Below, in pieces: positions 8,960 to 18,358 of a stretch of 64,000 nt of DNA; the first letter of the stretch is position 1, and each line of letters opens with the position of its first letter. The notes beneath the pieces are model-generated. The model had not been told where the DNA came from. It saw nothing but the letters and a program-made list of their open reading frames with translations, and did not search any database. The stretch spans positions 620,001 to 684,000 of the forward strand of contig JAYQNS010000004.1 in assembly GCA_038144425.1 (NCBI GenBank). Direction: 5' to 3'. The stretch is from Salivita marina. Its GTDB lineage: Bacteria; Pseudomonadota; Gammaproteobacteria; Pseudomonadales; Azotimanducaceae. The translations under genes were made by a program, and so were the position numbers.

Positions 8960-10131
8960 GCTTTTTCCCCCTGGGCGGCGGCGTCCTTTGCGCCCTCCTC
9001 CGCCGATCGAATCGTGCCATCAGCCATGACGTACTCGACAATTTCGAGGTCAAAGCCAGAGATAGCGTTGTAGCGGGTGGGGAAGGACATGAGCCGCATG
9101 CGCTTCACCCCCACGGACCGCAGAATTTGCGACCCCAAGCCCACGGAGTGATACACGCTGGATCCGTCGGCCCGAAGGCTCCGATTATAGCTTGGGGTGG
9201 CGGGAAAGAGTTCAAAGCGCTCCAGCGCATCTTCCGGCCGGTCGCCGCCGGCGAGAAGCACCACGGCCCCCGTCCCTTCCTCCGCCACACGAGCCAGGGC
9301 CTGATCCAGGGACCAGCTGGGAGGCCCGGGGCGCTTTGCCCCCACGATGTCCAGCAGGGTGTTGGGCACGTGGACCCGCACCAGGGTGGGATCGCTGGGA
9401 TTCAACTCCCCGCGCACGAGCGCCAGGTGCACTTGGCCGTGGAGCGTGTCCCGGAAGGCATGAACCTGGAAGGGACCGTGGGCCGTTTCGATTTCCTTCA
9501 TCCCTACCTTTTCCACGGTGGAGTCGTGGAGGGCTCGGTAGTGGACCAGGTCGGCGATGGTGCCAAGGCGCAGGTCATGCTCCTCCGCAAAGGTCTCGAG
9601 ATCCGGGAGGCGGGCCATGGTGCCGTCCTCGTTCATGATCTCCACAATCACCGCCGCCGGCGCGCAGCCCGCGAGGCGTGCCAAATCGACGGACGCTTCC
9701 GTATGACCGGCTCGGCTCAGTACCCCACCAGGCTCGGCCATGAGAGGGAAGACGTGCCCCGGCGTCACGATGTCATCGGCGGTCGCGACCGGATCGACAG
9801 CCACAGCGATGGTCTTCGCACGATCGGCCGCGGAGATCCCCGTGGTTACCCCCTCGGCCGCTTCGATGGACACGGTGAAGTTGGTGTGGTGCTTTGAACG
9901 ATTGCTGGTCGCCATGGGGGTAAGCCGCAGCTCCCGGCACCGGTCAATGGTCATGGGCATGCAAATGAGGCCCCGGGCGTGGCGGGCCATAAAGTTTACG
10001 GCCTCGGGGGTGACGTGCTCCGCCGCCATGACGATATCGCCTTCGTTCTCCCGATCTTCGTCATCCAGAAGCACGATCATCTTACCTGCGCGCAGGTCTT
10101 CGACGAGCTCTTCTACGGAGGAAAAGGCCAT
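8956..10131 (-). CDS. ribB: 3,4-dihydroxy-2-butanone 4-phosphate synthase with degenerate GTP cyclohydrolase II domain
   Basis: A 391-residue RibBA-type fusion. The N-terminal DHBP synthase domain (about residues 1-200) is intact, with DDEDRENEGDIVMAAE, RARG-type RHARGLICMPM and RAGHTEASVDLARLAG. The C-terminal half aligns with GTP cyclohydrolase II (HLALVRGE, VRVHVP) but has no cysteines at all, so the Cys zinc site of active enzymes is missing. Only DHBP synthase activity is expected. The start at 10131 is favoured by AAAGGA eight bases upstream; a more distal in-frame start at 10167 would overlap ribD. The gene lies 32 bp after ribD and overlaps ribH. Confidence 0.92.
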   Translation of the reverse strand: MAFSSVEELVEDLRAGKMIVLLDDEDRENEGDIVMAAEHVTPEAVNFMARHARGLICMPMTIDRCRELRLTPMATSNRSKHHTNFTVSIEAAEGVTTGISAADRAKTIAVAVDPVATADDIVTPGHVFPLMAEPGGVLSRAGHTEASVDLARLAGCAPAAVIVEIMNEDGTMARLPDLETFAEEHDLRLGTIADLVHYRALHDSTVEKVGMKEIETAHGPFQVHAFRDTLHGQVHLALVRGELNPSDPTLVRVHVPNTLLDIVGAKRPGPPSWSLDQALARVAEEGTGAVVLLAGGDRPEDALERFELFPATPSYNRSLRADGSSVYHSVGLGSQILRSVGVKRMRLMSFPTRYNAISGFDLEIVEYVMADGTIRSAEEGAKDAAAQGEKA

Positions 10132-10163
10132 AGCGTTCGTTCCTTTAATCCTTAGATCACGGT

Positions 10164-11306
10164 TCAAGACCGCGTGGGGTCGGCACTATAACGCAGCCGG
10201 AGCCGAAGATCGGCGCCTATTTGGCGATGCTCAAAGAGGGTGAAGCGCTTGGCCTCGGCCAGCGTGGCCAGGGTCAGGGCAGCGAGGGGTCTAGCGTCGG
10301 CGCCCAGGATCAGGGGCGCTTGGTACAAAAGCACCTCGTCCACGGCGTTCCGCGAAAGGGCCGCCGCGGCAAGCGTCGGACCGCACTCCAGCAACACATC
10401 ACCCAGATCCCGGGCGGCGCACCAGGCGCCCACGGCGTCAAAGGGTGCCTCGGCCTCAGCTCCGCTTAGGGCTACAAGGGTGGCTCCAGCGTCTTCCAGC
10501 GCCTTCGCCCGGGCCGAGTCCGCCTCCGGGCCGTGGAAGAGCACAACCCCAGGGGAGGACAAAAGCTGAGCCGTGGGCGGGGTGCGCAGCTGGCGATCGA
10601 GCACCAGCCGGTAGTGGGGTCGCTCCGCAAGGGCGGCGCGATCCGTGTCATCCAGCTCCGAGAGCGCTTCCGGGCGAAGGGTCAGGCGGGGGTCATCAGC
10701 GAGAACGGTCCCCACGCCGGTGAGGAGCACAGGGCTCCGGGCCCGCCAGCGCTGCACGTCCTGACGGGCCTCGGCCCCCGTAATCCATTGGCTTTCCCCG
10801 CTAGCCATGGCCGTGCGCCCATCGAGGGAGGCGGCGAGCTTCAACCGAAGGAACGGCTGGCCCCGGCGCTGGAGGGAAAGAAAACCCGCGTTCAAAAGCT
10901 CCGCGGCGTCTTCTTCGACCCCAACGGTGAGGGCAAGGCCCGCCTCCCGAAGCCGCGCCAGCCCCGCGCCGGCCACCTGGCGATGGGGGTCGCCACCGGC
11001 GACCACCACCCGGGCGATGCCCGCAGCGAGGATTGCATCCACGCAGGGCGGCGTACGGCCGTAGTGATTACAAGGTTCGAGAGTGACGTAGAGGGTAGCG
11101 CCCCGGGCTCGGTCTCCCGCTTCCTTCAGCGCCGCAACCTCCGCGTGGGGACCGCCGGGGCGGGCCGTGGTGCCCCGGCCAATGATGACCCCATCGGCCA
11201 CCACCACAGCGCCCACGGAAGGATTCGGCCAGGTGCGATAGATCCCCTTCTCTGCTTGGGCCAAGGCCTCACGCATGAAGGCGTGATCGGGGCCCCGGTC
11301 ACTCAC
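10164..11306 (-). CDS. ribD: Bifunctional diaminohydroxyphosphoribosylaminopyrimidine deaminase / 5-amino-6-(5-phosphoribosylamino)uracil reductase
   Basis: A 380-residue two-domain riboflavin enzyme. The deaminase domain (about residues 1-145) shows the zinc motifs HAEVAAL and EPCNHYGRTPPC. The reductase domain begins around LRLKLAASLDGR and contains GVGTVLADDPRLT and LLECGPTLAAAAL. The start is GTG at 11306, overlapping the nrdR stop as GTGA. Normally ribE (riboflavin synthase) follows; here ribBA follows directly. Confidence 0.95.
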   Translation of the reverse strand: MSDRGPDHAFMREALAQAEKGIYRTWPNPSVGAVVVADGVIIGRGTTARPGGPHAEVAALKEAGDRARGATLYVTLEPCNHYGRTPPCVDAILAAGIARVVVAGGDPHRQVAGAGLARLREAGLALTVGVEEDAAELLNAGFLSLQRRGQPFLRLKLAASLDGRTAMASGESQWITGAEARQDVQRWRARSPVLLTGVGTVLADDPRLTLRPEALSELDDTDRAALAERPHYRLVLDRQLRTPPTAQLLSSPGVVLFHGPEADSARAKALEDAGATLVALSGAEAEAPFDAVGAWCAARDLGDVLLECGPTLAAAALSRNAVDEVLLYQAPLILGADARPLAALTLATLAEAKRFTLFEHRQIGADLRLRLRYSADPTRS

Positions 11307-11773
11307 GCTTTGGGCTCGCCGTCGCTCCGGCCGAGGCGCTCGATTTCCTCCTGGAACTCGCTGACGTCCTGGAAATCGCGGTAGACCGAAGCGAAGCGCA
11401 CGTAGGCCACGTCATCCAAGGCCCGCAGCGCATCCATGACTAGGCTGCCGAGCTCCTGGGCCGCGACTTCCCGCTCGCCGCGCAGACGCAGCGCGAACTT
11501 CAGCTCGTTTAAGGAGGCTTCAATGGCGTCCATGCCCACGGGTCGCTTTTCCAGGGCCCGAAGCATGCCCGCTCGGAGCTTGTCTTCGTTGAAGGGCTCC
11601 CGGGAACCATCGCGCTTTACGATGCGGGGCATGACCAGCTCCGCCGACTCGAAGGTAGTGAAGCGCTCCCCGCAGGTGACGCATTCACGCCGGCGCCGCA
11701 CCTGGTCACCGCCCGCTACGAGACGGGAGTCGATGACCTTAGTGTCGATTTCTCGGCAGAAGGGGCAATGCAC
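11303..11773 (-). CDS. nrdR: Transcriptional repressor NrdR
   Basis: A 156-residue repressor of ribonucleotide reductase genes. The N-terminal zinc ribbon is CPFC (residues 3-6) with CVTCGERF near residue 34, followed by the ATP-cone domain (VMPRIVKRDGSREPF, then LRALEKRPV). It senses ATP/dATP. The start is GTG at 11773, ten bases from glyA, and the glyA-nrdR-ribD order is typical of gammaproteobacteria. Confidence 0.95.
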   Translation of the reverse strand: MHCPFCREIDTKVIDSRLVAGGDQVRRRRECVTCGERFTTFESAELVMPRIVKRDGSREPFNEDKLRAGMLRALEKRPVGMDAIEASLNELKFALRLRGEREVAAQELGSLVMDALRALDDVAYVRFASVYRDFQDVSEFQEEIERLGRSDGEPKA

Positions 11774-11782
11774 CGCCGGGCC

Positions 11783-13069
11783 CTAGGCGACCGCCGCCGC
11801 CTGCGCGGTGGCTTGGTAGACGGGATGGCGCGCGCACAGCGCCGCCACCTTACCCCGCACCTCGGCGATCATCGAGCCGGGATCTTCCTTCGCCGCCAGC
11901 ACGTCGATGATGTCGCACATCCACCCCGTGAGGGCCTGGCAGTCCGCCTCCCTGAAGCCCCGGCGCGTGACCGCGGGGCTGCCAATGCGCAGGCCCGAGG
12001 TGACAAAAGGGGAGCGGGGATCGTTCGGCACGGCGTTCTTGTTCACCGTGATGTGCGCTTCCCCGAGGGCCGCGTCGGCGGCCTTGCCGGTGACGTCCTT
12101 ATCGATCAAATCGAGGAGGAACAGGTGGTTATCGGTGCCGCCGGAGACCACGTTATAGCCCCGGGCCAGGAAGGTGTCCGCCATTGCCTGGGCATTCTTC
12201 ACCACCTGGGCTTGGTAGGCCTTGAAGCTTGGCTCCATGGCTTCCTTAAAGCAAACGGCCTTAGCGGCGATAACGTGCATGAGCGGGCCACCCTGGCTCC
12301 CTGGGAACACGGCGGAATTCAGCTTCTTGTGCAGCGCTTCGTCGTCGCAGGCGAGGATGATTCCGGAGCGGGGCCCGGCGAGGGTTTTGTGGGTGGTGGA
12401 GGTGACCACGTGGGCATGGGGCACGGGGCTGGGATAGACGCCCGCGGCCACGAGGCCTGAGACGTGAGCCATGTCCACCAGGAACCAGGCGCCCACCTCG
12501 TCGGCGATTTCCCGGAGCCTGGCCCAATCGACGATGCGCGAGTAGGCGCTGAAGCCGCCGATGAGCATCTTCGGCTTGTGCTCCAGGGCCAGGGCGCGGA
12601 TGGCGTCGTAGTCCAAAAGGCCCGTTTCCGTGTCGATGCCGTACTGCACTGCCTGGTAAGTCTTCCCAGAGAAGTTCGGCGCGGCGCCGTGGGTCAAATG
12701 GCCACCAGCGTCGAGACTCATGCCCAGCACCGTATCGCCAGGCTGGAGCAGGGCGAGGAACACGGCAGCGTTGGCCTGGGAGCCGGAGTGGGGCTGGACG
12801 TTGGCGTAGGCCGCCCCGAAGAGCGCCTTGGCGCGCTCAATGGCGAGGCGCTCCACTTCGTCCACGTGCTCGCAGCCGCCGTAGTACCGCTTGCCCGGAT
12901 AGCCCTCGGCGTACTTGTTCGTGAGCACGCTGCCCTGGGCCTCGAGCACCCGCGGCGAGGTGTAGTTTTCGGAAGCAATCAGCTCGATATGCGCTTCCTG
13001 CCGAGCGGCCTCGGCCACCATGGCAGCGGACAGTTCCGAATCAAAGGCAGCAATCGTTGCATCGGTCAT
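11783..13069 (-). CDS. glyA: Serine hydroxymethyltransferase
   Basis: A 428-residue PLP enzyme interconverting serine and glycine with tetrahydrofolate, the main one-carbon source. Seen are ELIASENYTS near the N-terminus, GYPGKRYYGGCEHVDEVE, the PLP-lysine motif TTTHKTLAGPRSG in the middle and TSGLRIGSPAVTRRGF near the C-terminus. The start at 13069 is preferred because GAGGA lies upstream; an in-frame start at 13093 would add eight residues. It heads the nrdR-rib operon. Confidence 0.97.
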   Translation of the reverse strand: MTDATIAAFDSELSAAMVAEAARQEAHIELIASENYTSPRVLEAQGSVLTNKYAEGYPGKRYYGGCEHVDEVERLAIERAKALFGAAYANVQPHSGSQANAAVFLALLQPGDTVLGMSLDAGGHLTHGAAPNFSGKTYQAVQYGIDTETGLLDYDAIRALALEHKPKMLIGGFSAYSRIVDWARLREIADEVGAWFLVDMAHVSGLVAAGVYPSPVPHAHVVTSTTHKTLAGPRSGIILACDDEALHKKLNSAVFPGSQGGPLMHVIAAKAVCFKEAMEPSFKAYQAQVVKNAQAMADTFLARGYNVVSGGTDNHLFLLDLIDKDVTGKAADAALGEAHITVNKNAVPNDPRSPFVTSGLRIGSPAVTRRGFREADCQALTGWMCDIIDVLAAKEDPGSMIAEVRGKVAALCARHPVYQATAQAAAVA

Positions 13070-13144
13070 GGACAGGGGTCCTCGGCACGCCAAAAGGTTA
13101 AAGGCGCAGTGTACCCGAGGTTGGCAAACAGCCCCACTGAGGCA

Positions 13145-13164
13145 GGCTCAATTCGCTTTGAGCC
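13145..13164. promoter_or_regulatory. Inverted repeat in the glyA/oxidoreductase divergent region
   Basis: GGCTCAA and TTGAGCC form seven perfect base pairs around a six-base centre TTCGCT. It sits in the 150 bp between the divergent glyA (start 13069) and oxidoreductase (start 13221) genes, where an operator would be placed. No regulator is identified and no T-run follows, so terminator function is unlikely. Confidence 0.35.
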
Positions 13165-13220
13165 GGGCTCAGGGTATGCTCGGCGCCAATCTCAACGCAT
13201 CACCACACGGAGCGACCGCC

Positions 13221-14320
13221 ATGACCACTGGAAAGCAGCTTTTCACCACCCTCGCCGACGGCAAGCTGACCGTCGAGATCGTGGAGCGGGAATTCCCCCA
13301 GCCCACGGGCAACCAGGTGCTTGTGCAGATGGAAGCGGCGCCCATCAACCCCTCGGACCTCGCCATCCTCACCAGCAGCGCGGATCTTGAGAACGCCGAA
13401 TACACCCCGGGCAAGTTCGTTGCCGATATGCCCGAGCCTTTCTACAGCGCCCAGAAGGCCCGGCACGGCCAGCGCCTGCCCGCGGGCAATGAAGGTGCCG
13501 GGGTCGTGGTCGCCGCGGGCGAGCAGGCCCAGGCCCTCATCGGCCAGCGCGTGGCCTGCGTACCCGGCAGCGCCTATTCCCAATACGCCATCGCCGATGC
13601 CGGCATGTGCCTGCCCCTGGGGGACGTCTCCTCCGAGGATGGCGCCTCCGCCTTCGTGAACCCCATGACGGCCCTGGGTTCGTGGAAACGGCGGCCATGG
13701 AAAACCAGAAGGGCATCATCCACCTGGCAGCGGCCTCGAACCTCGGGCAAATGCTAGTGAAGATCTGCCAGGAAGACGGGCGCCCCCTGGTGAACATCGT
13801 CCGCAGCGATGCCCAGGTGGAACTCCTGAAGGGCCTCGGCGCGGAATACATCGTGAACTCCTCGGCACCGGACTTCATGGATCAGCTGCGCGCGGCCATC
13901 GACGCCACGGACGCCTTCTGCGGCTTCGACCCCATCGGCGGCGGCATGAACACCGACGCCTGCTTCAAGGCCATGGAGCAGGTGGCCGTGGGCAAGATGA
14001 GCGAATTCTCCCGCTACGGCTCTAACCAGCAGAAGAAGATGTACATCTACGGCCGGCTAGACCTGGGCCCGACCACGCTGACGCCCTCCTACGGCTTTGG
14101 CTTTACCCTCTCAGGGTGGCTCCTCACCCCCTTCCTGCAGGTGGCGGGCATCGAAACCATGATGCGCATGCGCCAGCGTGTGCTGGACAACATCACCACG
14201 ACCTTTGCCAGCCACTACAAGCGCAAGGTGAGCCTTGAGGAAATGCTGACCAAGGATGCGGTGACGGACTACCGGCAGATGAAGACCGGCGAGAAGTATC
14301 TGGTGTTGCCGCAGGCGTAA
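13221..14320 (+). pseudogene. Zinc-type alcohol dehydrogenase-like / quinone-reductase-like oxidoreductase, single frameshift
   Basis: Two frames together encode a 366-residue medium-chain dehydrogenase/reductase. The first frame runs from ATG 13221 (GGAG eight bases upstream) with the GroES-like fold (NQVLVQMEAAPINPSDLAIL, then GNEGAGVVVAAG) to MTALG. From about 13677 the +1-shifted frame continues as FVETAAMENQKG, the Rossmann part (IIHLAAASNLGQMLVKICQ) and a normal C-terminus. One missing base in the GGGTT run at 13676-13680 restores the frame. No zinc ligands typical of true alcohol dehydrogenases are obvious. The substrate is unknown. The lesion may be real or a homopolymer sequencing error. 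Confidence 0.85.
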
Positions 14321-14525
14321 GGCCCACCTGGGCGCCACCTCCGCTGCGGTGGGGGTGACGCCCATCATTCCAGAATCGATCGCCCGCAGTCGCCTTTTCT
14401 CTCCGAGGGCGCGCCGACTCGGCATGGCGTCAGGTATCATTGGCTTTAACGGTTTTACCCCGCTTGGCCGGCACTCGGTGCGCCCCCCTTTGGCACCTAG
14501 GCCCCTGTTCAAAAAAGGTTTTTAG

Positions 14526-16205
14526 ATGGCTCAGTACGTTTACACCATGAATCGGGTCTCGAAGATCGTGCCCCCGAAGCGCGAGATCCTAAAAGACATC
14601 TCCCTCTCCTTTTTCCCCGGCGCCAAAATCGGCGTGCTCGGTGTGAATGGCGCGGGAAAATCCTCCCTCCTGCGCATCATGGCGGGGGTGGATAGGGAGT
14701 TTGACGGCGAGGCCCGGCCCCAGGCCGATATCAAGGTGGGCTACCTGCCCCAGGAGCCGGAGCTCGACCCGAGCAAGGACGTGCGCGGCAACGTTGAAGA
14801 GGGCGTGGGAGAAACCAAGGCCCTCGTGGACGAGTTCAACGAGATCTCCATGAAGTTCGCCGAACCCATGGACGACGACGAAATGAACCGTCTGCTCGAG
14901 CGCCAGGGGGAGCTGCAAAGCGCCATCGATGCGGCACAAGGCTGGGATCTCGAGCGCACCCTCGAGATCGCCGCCGACGCCCTGCGCCTGCCGCCCTGGG
15001 ACGCGGACGTCACCAAGCTCTCCGGCGGAGAGCGGCGCCGGGTGGCCCTGTGCCGCCTCCTGCTGTCGAACCCGGACATGCTGCTGCTCGACGAACCCAC
15101 CAACCACCTCGATGCGGAATCGGTGGGCTGGCTCGAGCGCTTCCTGACCGAATACCCGGGCACCGTGGTGGCCATCACCCACGATCGCTACTTCCTCGAT
15201 AATGCGGCCCAGTGGATCCTCGAGCTCGACCGGGGTCGGGGCATTCCCTACGAAGGCAACTACTCCACCTGGCTCGAGGCCAAGGAGAAGCGCCTAGCCC
15301 AGGAAACCCGAAGCGAAGCCAGCCGCCAGCGGGCCCTGAAGGCCGAGCTGGAGTGGGTGCGCGCAAACCCCAAGGGACGGCAAGCGAAGAGCAAGGCCCG
15401 CCTCGCCCGCTTCGACGAGCTGAACTCGAAGGAATACCAAAAGCGCAACGAAACCAACGAGATTTTCATTCCCCCGGGCCCGCGCCTAGGCGACGTGGTC
15501 ATCAACTTCGACGGCGTGCAGAAGCAGTTCGGCGACAAGGTCCTCTTCGAGGATCTCTCCTTCATCATCCCGCCCGGGGCCATCGTGGGCATTGTCGGGC
15601 CGAACGGCGCCGGTAAAACCACCCTCTTCCGCCTCATCACCGGCGACGAGCAGCCCGATGGAGGCACGGTCACGGTCGGCGAAACGGTGCAGATCGCCAA
15701 CGTGGGACAGATGCGCGACGAGCTCGACAACAGCAAGACCGTTTGGGAAGAGGTCTCGGAAGGCTTCGACATCATCGAAGTGGGGGGCTTTGAAATCCCC
15801 AGCCGGGCCTATATCGGCCGCTTCAACTTCAAGGGCTCGGACCAGCAGAAGCGCGTGGGCGACCTCTCCGGCGGGGAGCGCAACCGGCTCCAGCTGGCGA
15901 AGCTGCTGAAGCAGGGCTCGAACGTGCTCATGCTCGACGAACCGACCAACGATCTGGACGTGGAAACGCTCCGGGCCCTGGAAGACGCCATGCTGGAGTA
16001 TCCCGGCACGGTGCTCGTCATCAGCCACGATCGCTGGTTCCTCGATCGCATCGCCACCCACATCCTCGCCTACGAAGGGGAAGGCCAGGTGGTGTTCTTC
16101 GAGGGCAATTACCAGGAATATGAGGCAGACCATAAGAAGCGCCTCAGCGCCGCCGGGCTCGATCCGGACCGCCCCCAGCGCATCAAGTACAAGCGCCTCG
16201 CCTGA
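14526..16205 (+). CDS. ettA: Energy-dependent translational throttle protein EttA (ABC-F ATPase)
   Basis: A 559-residue ABC-F protein with two ATPase cassettes and no membrane segments. Walker A motifs are GVNGAGKS (about residue 38) and GPNGAGKT (about 358); signature motifs are KLSGGERRRV and DLSGGERNRL; Walker B motifs are LLLDEPTNHLD and LMLDEPTNDLD. The arm after the first cassette and the RIKYKRLA C-terminus match EttA rather than Uup or YheS. EttA sits in the ribosomal E site and gates the first elongation step according to the ATP/ADP ratio. The 205 bp before it hold no gene. Confidence 0.95.
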   Translation: MAQYVYTMNRVSKIVPPKREILKDISLSFFPGAKIGVLGVNGAGKSSLLRIMAGVDREFDGEARPQADIKVGYLPQEPELDPSKDVRGNVEEGVGETKALVDEFNEISMKFAEPMDDDEMNRLLERQGELQSAIDAAQGWDLERTLEIAADALRLPPWDADVTKLSGGERRRVALCRLLLSNPDMLLLDEPTNHLDAESVGWLERFLTEYPGTVVAITHDRYFLDNAAQWILELDRGRGIPYEGNYSTWLEAKEKRLAQETRSEASRQRALKAELEWVRANPKGRQAKSKARLARFDELNSKEYQKRNETNEIFIPPGPRLGDVVINFDGVQKQFGDKVLFEDLSFIIPPGAIVGIVGPNGAGKTTLFRLITGDEQPDGGTVTVGETVQIANVGQMRDELDNSKTVWEEVSEGFDIIEVGGFEIPSRAYIGRFNFKGSDQQKRVGDLSGGERNRLQLAKLLKQGSNVLMLDEPTNDLDVETLRALEDAMLEYPGTVLVISHDRWFLDRIATHILAYEGEGQVVFFEGNYQEYEADHKKRLSAAGLDPDRPQRIKYKRLA

Positions 16206-16236
16206 GGCGCGCATCACCATCCGGGGAGGGATGACC

Positions 16237-17379
16237 ATGACCACCGTTTACGGACACTGCGCACCGGCCTTCGAAGGGGTGAAGGCCGCGTTCCAAAACA
16301 ACTTCGATCAGAACCGGGACGACGGCGCCTCCGTATGCATCACGATCGACGGCACCCCCGTCGTCGATCTCTGGGGCGGCACCCGGGATGCGGACCACAG
16401 CCTGCCCTGGGAAGAAGATACGGTGGTCAACGTCTACTCGACCACCAAGACCATGGCGGCGCTCACCATGCTGCTGCTGGCGGACCGGGGCATTTTTGCC
16501 CTGGAAGACTCCGTCGCCAAGTGCTGGCCCGAGTTCGCCGCCGAAGGGAAGGGCGACGTCACCATCGCCATGCTCCTTGCCCATAGCGCCGGCCTGTCAG
16601 GTTTAGACACGCCAGCCAAGGGGGAAGCGCTCTACGACCATGATGATATCGCGGCGCGCCTTGGCGCCCAGGCCCCTTGGTGGGAACCCGGCAGCGCGAG
16701 CGGCTATCACGCCTTGACCCAGGGCTATCTGCTTGGGGAAGTGGTGCGGCGCACCACGGGGAAAACCCTGGGCACGGTTTTCCGGGAAGAAATCGCCGAT
16801 CCCCTGGGCATCGACTTCCACATTGGCACCCCGGAAACGGTCGATCCCCGCATCGGCGACCTCATTCCTCCGGAGCAAAACATTGGCGAAGCGACCGGGG
16901 GTAGCCCCGACAGCATCTCCGCCCGAACCTTTAAAAGTCCCCTGCCCATGGCCCTCGACTCCCGCACCATAGGTTGGCGCCGGGCGGAGTTGCCGGCGGC
17001 CAACGGCCACGGCAATGCCCGGTCGGTGGCCCGGGCGCAGGCCGTCCTCGCCTGCGGGGGTGCGCTTGACGGCAAACGAATCCTTAGCGAAGCCGGTTGC
17101 CGACGCGCCCTCGAATCGCAAATCTCCGGCGTGGACCTGGTGCTGAATAACCCCATCAATTTCGGCATGGGCTATGGTCTCGCCAACCCGAACATGCCCC
17201 TGCCTCCGAGCATGTGCTACTGGGGCGGCTGGGGTGGCTCCCTGATCCTGGTGGATCAGGACCGGCACATCACCGTTTCCTTCGTTATGAACCGTATGGT
17301 GTCGACCCTTATGGGGGATCCTCGCACCCTAGGCATCATGGCCGCGGCGGAAGCAGGTTTCGCGCAGCACAGCAGCTAG
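16237..17379 (+). CDS. Beta-lactamase-family serine hydrolase (class C/esterase type)
   Basis: A 380-residue protein of the serine beta-lactamase-like superfamily. The nucleophile motif is STTK in VNVYSTTKTMAAL, the second motif resembles YHALTQG, and a glycine-rich WGGWGGS near the C-terminus takes the place of KTG. Such proteins are often esterases or lactonases rather than antibiotic-resistance enzymes. No signal peptide is seen, so it should be cytoplasmic. ATG 16237 is chosen over ATG 16231 because GGGGAGGG then has about six bases of spacing. It follows ettA by 31 bp. Confidence 0.85.
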   Translation: MTTVYGHCAPAFEGVKAAFQNNFDQNRDDGASVCITIDGTPVVDLWGGTRDADHSLPWEEDTVVNVYSTTKTMAALTMLLLADRGIFALEDSVAKCWPEFAAEGKGDVTIAMLLAHSAGLSGLDTPAKGEALYDHDDIAARLGAQAPWWEPGSASGYHALTQGYLLGEVVRRTTGKTLGTVFREEIADPLGIDFHIGTPETVDPRIGDLIPPEQNIGEATGGSPDSISARTFKSPLPMALDSRTIGWRRAELPAANGHGNARSVARAQAVLACGGALDGKRILSEAGCRRALESQISGVDLVLNNPINFGMGYGLANPNMPLPPSMCYWGGWGGSLILVDQDRHITVSFVMNRMVSTLMGDPRTLGIMAAAEAGFAQHSS

Positions 17380-17389
17380 GTCTGCGGTT

Positions 17390-18358
17390 TTAGGACTTGG
17401 GCGGCTCTAAGGTCAGCTCAGCCTGCAGGGGGTAGTGATCAGAGCCCGTGGCCGGGCCCCGCTTAAGGCTTTGCACCCGAAGGGCTCCCTTGGCCAGCAC
17501 ATGGTCGATAGGCGTCAGGAGGGGACGCCAAGGTGCGGGCCAGGTGCCCGTAGCGCAAGTCCAGGGGGAGGGACAGTGAAGGCCGCTGTCCCGGACCCAG
17601 CGCCGGAAGAAGGGCGAAAAGGCCGAGGTATTCAAATCCCCCAGCACGAGCACGGGGCCGTCGCTTGCGGCCACCCGGGCCCCCACCCAACTCAGCGCTT
17701 CGTTCCGCGCCTTCAGGCTCCAGGGCTGAGTAGGGGGGTGGGTGTGCAGGGCATAGACCGTCAGGAGCTGACCTTCCACATCCAGCACCAGACGCATGCC
17801 CGGCCGCCCCCGCGCTCGTTCCGGGTTGAACTCCTCCCGTGCCCGCAGGGGATAGCGGCTTAAGAAGCGAAGCTCCCGCCCCGGCGCCGGCGCCCAGGCC
17901 ATGCCGTAGGGATAGGCCGCGGCCATAATGTCGAACGCTTCCTCCAGCGCCGCCGGACGCGTCGCCGGCACCTCGCTGAGCCAGATCACATCCGGGGCCG
18001 TCGCCTGAAGGGTCTCCAGCGCCACCCCAAGAGCCGCCGGGTCCTCCCCGAGATTCGCCGCATAAAGGGTGAAGTCCGTACCCGTCCCGATGGGCACCCC
18101 AGCATCGGGGCGCAGGGCACTCACCAAATCCGGCGTAGTCAGTAGCACGAATGCCATGGCCCGCAATCGCCGGCCCCGCCAAAGCGCCCGCACCCCCAGG
18201 GCAAGCGCCAGGGCCAGCCACTGGGGCGTTAAGGCCGTCAGCCCTTCCAACAGACGCCAGTCCCCGGGCAGCCAAGCTCGCCCGGGAAGGAGCGCTAAGA
18301 GCAACGCCAGGAGCGCGGGCATCAAGACCGGCTTCAGGCGCTGGGCCAGGGCGCCCAT
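17390..18358 (-). CDS. Membrane-anchored endonuclease/exonuclease/phosphatase (EEP) family protein
   Basis: A 322-residue protein with two or three N-terminal hydrophobic segments (about residues 10-90) followed by an EEP domain facing outward. Catalytic motifs seen are LYAANLGED, IWLSEVPATRP, the LVLGDLNTSAFS motif and the terminal GSDHYPLQAEL. These proteins cleave phosphodiester bonds in nucleic acids or lipids; the substrate is not predictable. It is the last gene in a run of overlapping minus-strand genes, its ATG overlapping the thioesterase stop by one base (TGATG). Confidence 0.85.
   Translation of the reverse strand: MGALAQRLKPVLMPALLALLLALLPGRAWLPGDWRLLEGLTALTPQWLALALALGVRALWRGRRLRAMAFVLLTTPDLVSALRPDAGVPIGTGTDFTLYAANLGEDPAALGVALETLQATAPDVIWLSEVPATRPAALEEAFDIMAAAYPYGMAWAPAPGRELRFLSRYPLRAREEFNPERARGRPGMRLVLDVEGQLLTVYALHTHPPTQPWSLKARNEALSWVGARVAASDGPVLVLGDLNTSAFSPFFRRWVRDSGLHCPSPWTCATGTWPAPWRPLLTPIDHVLAKGALRVQSLKRGPATGSDHYPLQAELTLEPPKS

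Noticed and set aside
8911..9897. 328-codon plus-strand frame opposite ribBA
   Set aside because: Antisense shadow of a well-conserved gene; no domain and no sensible ribosome site.
10132..10163. FMN riboswitch before ribBA
   Set aside because: The space is only 32 bases, too small for the aptamer, and the usual conserved core is not present.
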